Shown here: positions 59,025 through 64,000 of the stretch, in pieces
How the letters are laid out: each line of letters begins with the position of its first letter
Numbering within the stretch: position 1 is the first letter of the stretch
Assembly: GCA_016865015.1 (NCBI GenBank)
Contig: CP018226.1
Location: 1,209,001-1,273,000, forward strand
Length of the DNA stretch: 64,000 nt
Reading direction: 5' to 3'
Origin: Rhizobiales bacterium IMCC20636
GTDB lineage: Bacteria; Pseudomonadota; Alphaproteobacteria; Rhizobiales; GCA-2746425
Notes under the pieces: model-generated
What the model was told of the DNA's origin: nothing
Seen by the model: only the letters and a program-made list of their open reading frames with translations
Databases searched by the model: none
Translations under genes and position numbers: made by a program

Positions 59025-60347
59025 TCATCGACGCCTTGGTTCGCGCTCGTCGACGGGTTTGATCTGAGCGATTTTCGGGTCGTCGGGATGTACGTCCTCC
59101 GGCACGGCTTCATCGCGCTTCTGGTCTTCCTTGCTGCGGTCACGATCGAATTCTGTGCGGTAGCGCTCACGGCGATGGTCCTGCAGGCGATCATACAGCG
59201 ACAAGGCCTGCACCATGTCTGCTGCTGTCATGGTGTTTTCAAATGCGTCCGGATCTTCCTCGCGGCGAATGGCAGCGTGAACGATGCAGAGAATGAATAT
59301 CAGCACTGCGGGCATGAGATCGATGGAAATTGCGCCGGCCCAGCTGGGCATGAAATCATTGGCGTAGCGTAAAACAGCTTCGGGCGCCGATATTGGCACA
59401 AAGCGTTTGGGTTTGACGACTTCGCGGCTGAGAATTTCATTGGCCGCTTCGGACAGTGCCTCGCCCTGTCCACCAACTGCTTCGCGGACCCGTTCCACCA
59501 TAGCGTTCTGGCGCAAAGCCAGATCCTGCGTGCTGCCATCGGCCACAGGTGCAATGAAGGTGCGGCTCAGATCATCGGCAGCGCGTTTGACAGATGGCGC
59601 GATGGATGTTTCCTGCAAGGAGGAAATAATGCCCGTCAGGGTCACGACTTCTTCGGAAAAGGCGTCACTGCGTGGTGCAATGGGGCCAGACGCTGATACC
59701 AGACGCCGCATCCGGTTGAGCTGCTCGCCGCCTTCTTCAAACAATTGCTTGACCGGTGCGCGGGAAGCTTCAACTTCGCGTGCCAGGCCATCCAATTGGG
59801 TGGACATCTGCCGCAGCAATTGCACGACAGTGCCAGAGCCCGACGTGCCTGTCAGAGCGCCTGAAGCCTCTTCTTCGCGGGACAGACGCTGAAAGCGGTC
59901 GGCGGCCAGTTGTATGTCGGGCAACAGACTTTGTGCAGCCAGAGCATTGTTGTGAGCCTCGCTGAGGTCTTGCTGATAGTCCTCGATGGTAACGGCCAGA
60001 TGCTGTTCCAAAGCTGCACTGCCCGCCAAAGCCGCTGCATTCAGCCAGGATGACATGGCAATGATCATGACACTGCCCAGACCAATTGCCATGATGAGCA
60101 GACCGCGTGCGGATCCTGTGCGCAGATGGGGCGCGAACCTGATCAGGTAGGACCAGAAGGCATAAATACCGACGGACACGGCCACCGAATAGATGACCGC
60201 TCCAAAAAACACCAGATTGGCTGTGCCATCCAGAAGGCCGCGCACACCAAGATAGGTGTAGATGCCACTGGCCAGCGCCAGAATTGCCAACGTCACCTTT
60301 GTCGTGGCTTCCAGTGCCGATACGCCATTGCGTAAAGCTTTCGCCAT
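59025..60347 (-). CDS. Four-helix membrane protein with periplasmic coiled-coil region, partner of the ClpP-like protein
   Basis: 440 aa, family not recognised. Three N-terminal helices (about 16-38, 45-68, 82-108), then a long helical, largely hydrophilic segment (about 115-335) with heptad-like stretches (LAVTIEDYQQDLSEAHNNALAA, QLLRQMSTQLDGLAREVEAS), a fourth helix near 340-362 (AISIDLMPAVLIFILCIVHAAI) and a charged cytoplasmic tail rich in R/D/E (about 365-440). It may gather substrates or oligomerise for the protease encoded 3 nt downstream. No similarity to known stress sensors was noticed. Confidence 0.75.
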   Translation of the reverse strand: MAKALRNGVSALEATTKVTLAILALASGIYTYLGVRGLLDGTANLVFFGAVIYSVAVSVGIYAFWSYLIRFAPHLRTGSARGLLIMAIGLGSVMIIAMSSWLNAAALAGSAALEQHLAVTIEDYQQDLSEAHNNALAAQSLLPDIQLAADRFQRLSREEEASGALTGTSGSGTVVQLLRQMSTQLDGLAREVEASRAPVKQLFEEGGEQLNRMRRLVSASGPIAPRSDAFSEEVVTLTGIISSLQETSIAPSVKRAADDLSRTFIAPVADGSTQDLALRQNAMVERVREAVGGQGEALSEAANEILSREVVKPKRFVPISAPEAVLRYANDFMPSWAGAISIDLMPAVLIFILCIVHAAIRREEDPDAFENTMTAADMVQALSLYDRLQDHRRERYRTEFDRDRSKEDQKRDEAVPEDVHPDDPKIAQIKPVDEREPRRR

Positions 60348-60444
60348 TTTTGCCTCTTAAATCCCGTTCAAAATCATTCGCTCTTGAGATTAAGCCTAAT
60401 TCGTGGCGAGTTGTCCTTAATTTTTGTGCATCTTGGCAAATTTC

Positions 60445-61725
60445 ATGTCCTATCCGCAGACCTACTATTCTGAACGACTGCAACAAAAGCCGGAATCACA
60501 GTCGGTTTTGAGCGGGGAAACGCGCACAGATATCTGTATTGTCGGTGGCGGCCTCGCCGGGCTGACACTGGCTTTGAGGCTTGGGGAACAGGAGCAGAGG
60601 TGCACGCTTTTGGAGGCTGAACAGGTGGGCTGGGGCGCGTCCGGACGCAATGGTGGTTTTGTATCGCCGGGATTTGCGCAATCGGTGAGTGTGCTTGAAA
60701 AGAAGCTGGGCGTGGATGCTGCAAAGCGATTGTTTGCAGAAACAGTCAGAGCAACAGAATTGGTCCGCACACGCGCAAAGGCGATTGGCAATGTTATTGA
60801 GGGCGATGGGCTGTTGAAGCTGCAGCGCTACACTGCGCCCGATGTGCTACAGCGGTTTGTCGAGCACATGAACACAGTTCATGATTTGAAGTTCAAGATG
60901 TTGTCGCCGGACGCGCTGGCAGCCGAATTGAGCAGCGCAAGCTATCGCCACGCAATGCTTGATCCCCACACTTTCACAATTGATCCGCTGGCCTATGTCC
61001 ATGGTCTCAAACACCAGGCTCTGGCAACCGGGCAGGTGGATCTGTTTGAAAAAACACCCGCGATCAAACTGGACAGGCAGGGGGCTCGATGGCGGGTTTC
61101 AACTCCGCAGGGCAGCGTCAGTGCCCAAACTGTTGTGCTGGCGGGGTCAGCCTATCTTGGCAATTTATATCGACCGCTGGCCGGCGCGGTTCTGCCTGTC
61201 GGGACTTATGTGGTCAGCACCGACAGCCTGGGACCTTCGCTTGATGAAGCAATCCGGTTTCGTGGCGCGTTGACGGATACGCGGCTTGCCGGTGACTATT
61301 ATCGGCGTATCGAGGCTGACCAGCTGTTATGGGGAGGTCGGATCACAACACAAAAATCAGAGCCGCGCCGTCTCGCCGAACGGTTGAAACAACAGATTGT
61401 TGAAATTTATCCGCAATTATCCGACCTGCAAATCCGTCATGCCTGGTCTGGCCTGATGGGATATGCGGTTCATAAAATGCCGGTCATTGGCGAAATGGAG
61501 CCGGGACTTTGGTCCTGTACCGCCTTTGGTGGACAGGGCCTGAGCACAACTGCCATGGGCGCCGAGATGATCGCTGATGCGCTGGTTCATGGGGATGATC
61601 GGTGGCGGCAATTGCAACCATTTGACGTGCGCTGGGGTGGCGGACCAATTGGGCGCGCGGGCACGCAAATGGTGTATTGGGGGATGCAGTTGAAGGACCG
61701 CTGGCAGGAGGCGCGCGGTGCCTGA
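60445..61725 (+). CDS. FAD-dependent amine/amino acid oxidoreductase (DAO family, PuuB-like)
   Basis: 426 aa from ATG 60445 (MSYPQTYYSERL is the usual PuuB-type opening; the frame continues to 60424). FAD motif DICIVGGGLAGLTLALRLG near residue 28, GWGASGRNGGFVSPG near 65, and the C-terminal AFGGQGLSTTAMGAEMIADAL. PuuB oxidises gamma-glutamylputrescine; no other puu genes are seen, so the substrate is open. It is monocistronic and followed by a terminator-like stem. Confidence 0.9.
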   Translation: MSYPQTYYSERLQQKPESQSVLSGETRTDICIVGGGLAGLTLALRLGEQEQRCTLLEAEQVGWGASGRNGGFVSPGFAQSVSVLEKKLGVDAAKRLFAETVRATELVRTRAKAIGNVIEGDGLLKLQRYTAPDVLQRFVEHMNTVHDLKFKMLSPDALAAELSSASYRHAMLDPHTFTIDPLAYVHGLKHQALATGQVDLFEKTPAIKLDRQGARWRVSTPQGSVSAQTVVLAGSAYLGNLYRPLAGAVLPVGTYVVSTDSLGPSLDEAIRFRGALTDTRLAGDYYRRIEADQLLWGGRITTQKSEPRRLAERLKQQIVEIYPQLSDLQIRHAWSGLMGYAVHKMPVIGEMEPGLWSCTAFGGQGLSTTAMGAEMIADALVHGDDRWRQLQPFDVRWGGGPIGRAGTQMVYWGMQLKDRWQEARGA

Positions 61726-61740
61726 ACGGGCTGCAGAGCG

Positions 61741-61772
61741 GCAAAAAATGCAGGGTTTGGTGCAATTTTTGC
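61741..61772 (+). terminator. Terminator-like stem after the oxidoreductase gene
   Basis: GCAAAAA-A-TGCA (61741-61752) pairs with TGCA-A-TTTTTGC (61761-61772), with one A-A mismatch and an 8-nt loop. The T-rich arm can serve as the slippery tract. It lies 15 nt after the stop. Confidence 0.6.
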
Positions 61773-61918
61773 TGGGTGGTTTCTTCCGTTTTCTTCTGTG
61801 TTTTCTATAACTAATTGATTTTAAACGATTAATAATCTGGCATGACACTTGAAACACATTAATGAGCAGCGGCCGTGTCGTTGGCTATCGACCATTGGTG
61901 TAAAGTAGAGGAACTGTC

Positions 61919-63919
61919 ATGGGTATTTTTGGGGCATTGAATACTGCCGTAAGCGGTTTGCGGGCGCAGTCATTCGCACTGGAAAATATTTCAGGGAATA
62001 TCGCAAACTCGCAGACAACGGCATTCAAACGCCAGGACACCACATTCTCCGATTTGGTAACGGGTGGTTCAAACAACGCCCAGTATCAGACCGCTGGATC
62101 GGTGACCATGTTCTCGCGGTCCACCGCGACGGTACAGGGAGACATTGCTGCCTCCTCGATCAACACCCATATGGCGGTTTCCGGGGATGGATATTTTATC
62201 GTCCAGGAGAAAGTCAGCACCAGCGATAACCGGGCGATTTTTTCCGGGACAGACGTTTATACGCGGCGCGGTGATTTCACAATTGATGCTGAAGGCTATC
62301 TGGTCAACGGCTCAGGCTATTATCTGAAAGGTCTGGAACTGGACCCGACGACGGGCAATCCGGTTGGCAGTGTTCCCGAACTGATCCAACTGTCGAATGA
62401 TTTCCTGCCGGCGCAGGCGACCCAGGAGATCGACTATCGCGCCAATCTGGCGAGCTTTCCTCTGACTGCCAATGCTGACCCAGACATTGAAAACAGCGAA
62501 TTGCTGAACCCAATCAACTTTTCCGCCGATCCGGTTGCCTCGTCAACGGCTGCCAGCACAATAACGGGCACTGGAGCAACACTGGCTGTGGATGCGATAG
62601 CGACGGAATCCGGAACGACAGATTTGTCAGCCTTGTCGTCCGCAGGGGGCACGCTGATACTGAATGGCACGAGCATTACAATCAATCCGGCAGATGATGC
62701 CACTGCACTTCTAGCGGCCATAAACCTTGAAACCGGCACCACCGGCATATCGGCCAGCCTTGGTACTGCCAATGAACTGATACTGGATTCTGCTGACGCC
62801 GATACGAATATCCTGATCGACTCTGGTTCAACAGTGACCCTGTTGGCAGAGCTTGGGCTTTCAGATGGGTCTTCATTGGCCACAAACCTGATTTCTCAGG
62901 GGGCCGTCACGCAGGGCGAAACGCTGACTGTTGAAGTTGCGTCAGCGGGTCCCCAGACCATCACATTTGGAACCGGGGTAGGCGAAATATCGACCCTTGC
63001 AGAACTGAATACCGCTCTTGCCGGGCTTTCCGGCGTAACAGCCAGCGTCAATCAAACGACAGGTGATATTTCGATTGAGGCAATATCTGCAACTGCCAGC
63101 CTCACTCTCGGCGGTACAGTGGATGAGGATGTGTTTGGCGTCACTGCAGGTGATTATCTGCCCGCAGCTGGCGTGGTTGTTGCCAATGACAACACAGCCT
63201 TTATCAGCAGTTCGGTGAGCGGTGGAGCGATTACCGTTTATGATGAAAACGGATCGCCCGTGAATATTCAGTTTCGTTGGGCCAAGGTCGACAGTGACGA
63301 TAGTGGCGGTACCGATACATGGAACATGTTCTATCTCGAAGATCCCGATGCGACAGGGACAGAAACCCAATGGCGCAATATTGGACAGAGCTACACATTT
63401 GGTTCTGATGGCACGCTCAACCCTGTCATCAGTCAAATCACGCTTAGCGGACTGGTTGTGGATGGATCTGCGCTCGGTGACATCAATCTGGTTCACGGCT
63501 CTGGCGGGCTGACCCAATATGATGATCCTAATGGCAATGTTCAGGTCAATGATTTTGCGCAGGATGGTTTGTCGTCTGGTGAACTGGTTGGCATTCAGGT
63601 TGCCGATGGCGGCAAAATTGTTGCAAATTACTCCAACGGTTTGAGCCTCAACATCGTGGAAATTCCTTTGGTGTCTTTCAACGCCGACAATGGATTGCTG
63701 CGACTTGATGGTGGCGCCTTTGAGGCAACGTCAGAATCCGGTCAGGCCATCCTGGATGCTTCCGGTGCAATCGTCGGTCAGTCGATTGAGAACTCCAACA
63801 CGGATATTGCGGATGAGTTTTCCAAGCTGATCGTGACGCAGCAGGCTTATTCCGCCAATTCCAGGATCGTTTCCACAGCAGACGAGATGCTCCAAGAAGC
63901 ACTGAACATGGTCCGTTAG
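61919..63919 (+). CDS. flgE: Flagellar hook protein FlgE
   Basis: 666 aa; polymerises into the hook outside the cell and is exported by the flagellar type III system, without a signal peptide. The N-terminal MGIFGALNTAVSGLRAQSFALENISGNIANSQTTAFKR and the C-terminal SNTDIADEFSKLIVTQQAYSANSRIVSTADEMLQEALNMV form the coiled-coil core of the rod/hook family. The middle (about 195-430) is a large Ser/Thr/Ala-rich insert, making the protein about 260 residues longer than Salmonella FlgE. ATG 61919 has GAGGAA upstream. flgK follows after 54 nt. Confidence 0.93.
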   Translation: MGIFGALNTAVSGLRAQSFALENISGNIANSQTTAFKRQDTTFSDLVTGGSNNAQYQTAGSVTMFSRSTATVQGDIAASSINTHMAVSGDGYFIVQEKVSTSDNRAIFSGTDVYTRRGDFTIDAEGYLVNGSGYYLKGLELDPTTGNPVGSVPELIQLSNDFLPAQATQEIDYRANLASFPLTANADPDIENSELLNPINFSADPVASSTAASTITGTGATLAVDAIATESGTTDLSALSSAGGTLILNGTSITINPADDATALLAAINLETGTTGISASLGTANELILDSADADTNILIDSGSTVTLLAELGLSDGSSLATNLISQGAVTQGETLTVEVASAGPQTITFGTGVGEISTLAELNTALAGLSGVTASVNQTTGDISIEAISATASLTLGGTVDEDVFGVTAGDYLPAAGVVVANDNTAFISSSVSGGAITVYDENGSPVNIQFRWAKVDSDDSGGTDTWNMFYLEDPDATGTETQWRNIGQSYTFGSDGTLNPVISQITLSGLVVDGSALGDINLVHGSGGLTQYDDPNGNVQVNDFAQDGLSSGELVGIQVADGGKIVANYSNGLSLNIVEIPLVSFNADNGLLRLDGGAFEATSESGQAILDASGAIVGQSIENSNTDIADEFSKLIVTQQAYSANSRIVSTADEMLQEALNMVR

Positions 63920-63973
63920 ATATGGAGCAAGCTCCAGTTTTCTTGACTGCGACTTGCTTCAGGAGGCACTGAA

Positions 63974-64000
63974 ATGGGACTGACATCCGCGCTATCCATG
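63974..64000 (+). CDS. flgK: Flagellar hook-associated protein 1, N-terminal start only
   Basis: Only nine codons (MGLTSALSM) are inside the window, preceded by an ideal AGGAGG seven nt upstream. The start matches the usual FlgK opening (M-x-LTSALS), and flgK follows flgE in most rhizobial flagellar clusters. The rest lies outside. Confidence 0.75.

Overview
This looks like the chromosome of an alphaproteobacterium of the order Hyphomicrobiales (Rhizobiales). The pointers are gapR (DUF2312) beside DUF1244, a cpdR-type receiver, DUF1036 coupled to pyk, an aa3-oxidase subunit IV micro-gene in front of a split pntA/pntAB/pntB, the ycjX-ycjF pair, flgE followed by flgK, and a small RNA with repeated anti-Shine-Dalgarno motifs. 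The flagellar stator is of the PomAB type, which usually uses sodium and hints at a marine or saline habitat. I cannot name a genus.

Layout. 1-4060: 3' part of gltB and complete gltD (ammonium assimilation). 4088-11855: cell-envelope block with a GDSL-like periplasmic protein, a lytic transglycosylase, galU, an outer-membrane barrel, kdsD and the stator pair pomA-pomB. 12061-20342: secreted proteins, a cold-shock gene, ilvE, a MarR/OmpR/EnvZ-type regulatory run, a small heat-shock gene with an RpoH-like promoter and ROSE-like leader, and a lysophospholipase-like hydrolase. 20351-29266: hisN, a candidate trans-acting sRNA, two N-formylglutamate amidohydrolase paralogues, cpdR, tRNA-Val, rpmJ, pyk, DUF1036, DUF1244 and gapR.

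29620-38641 reads as an accessory catabolic island. A divergent GntR gene faces a six-gene sugar-uptake and oxidation operon (binding protein, two permeases, SDR, ATPase, galactonate-dehydratase-like enolase). An aldehyde dehydrogenase follows the regulator, and a decayed IS5-type transposase forms one edge. A 21-bp perfect inverted repeat lies at the other edge.

38729-49850: peptidoglycan enzymes (YcbK-like and L,D-transpeptidase, the same neighbours as ycbK/ycbB in E. coli), an atypical receiver-AAA-Fis regulator, oligoendopeptidase F and proton-translocating transhydrogenase. 49889-60347 is mostly leftward: an AlkX/YcaQ-type glycosylase with GNAT and XRE-cupin genes, a drug-efflux MFS, a thioesterase, ycjF/ycjX, a SixA-like phosphatase, and a poorly described pair made of a membrane-anchored ClpP-fold protease and a four-helix membrane coiled-coil protein. 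60445-64000: a PuuB-like oxidoreductase, then the flagellar hook gene flgE and the first codons of flgK.

I found no CRISPR array, prophage, toxin-antitoxin pair or obvious defence locus. The most interesting signals are regulatory RNA and operator structures and the ClpP-like/membrane-protein pair.
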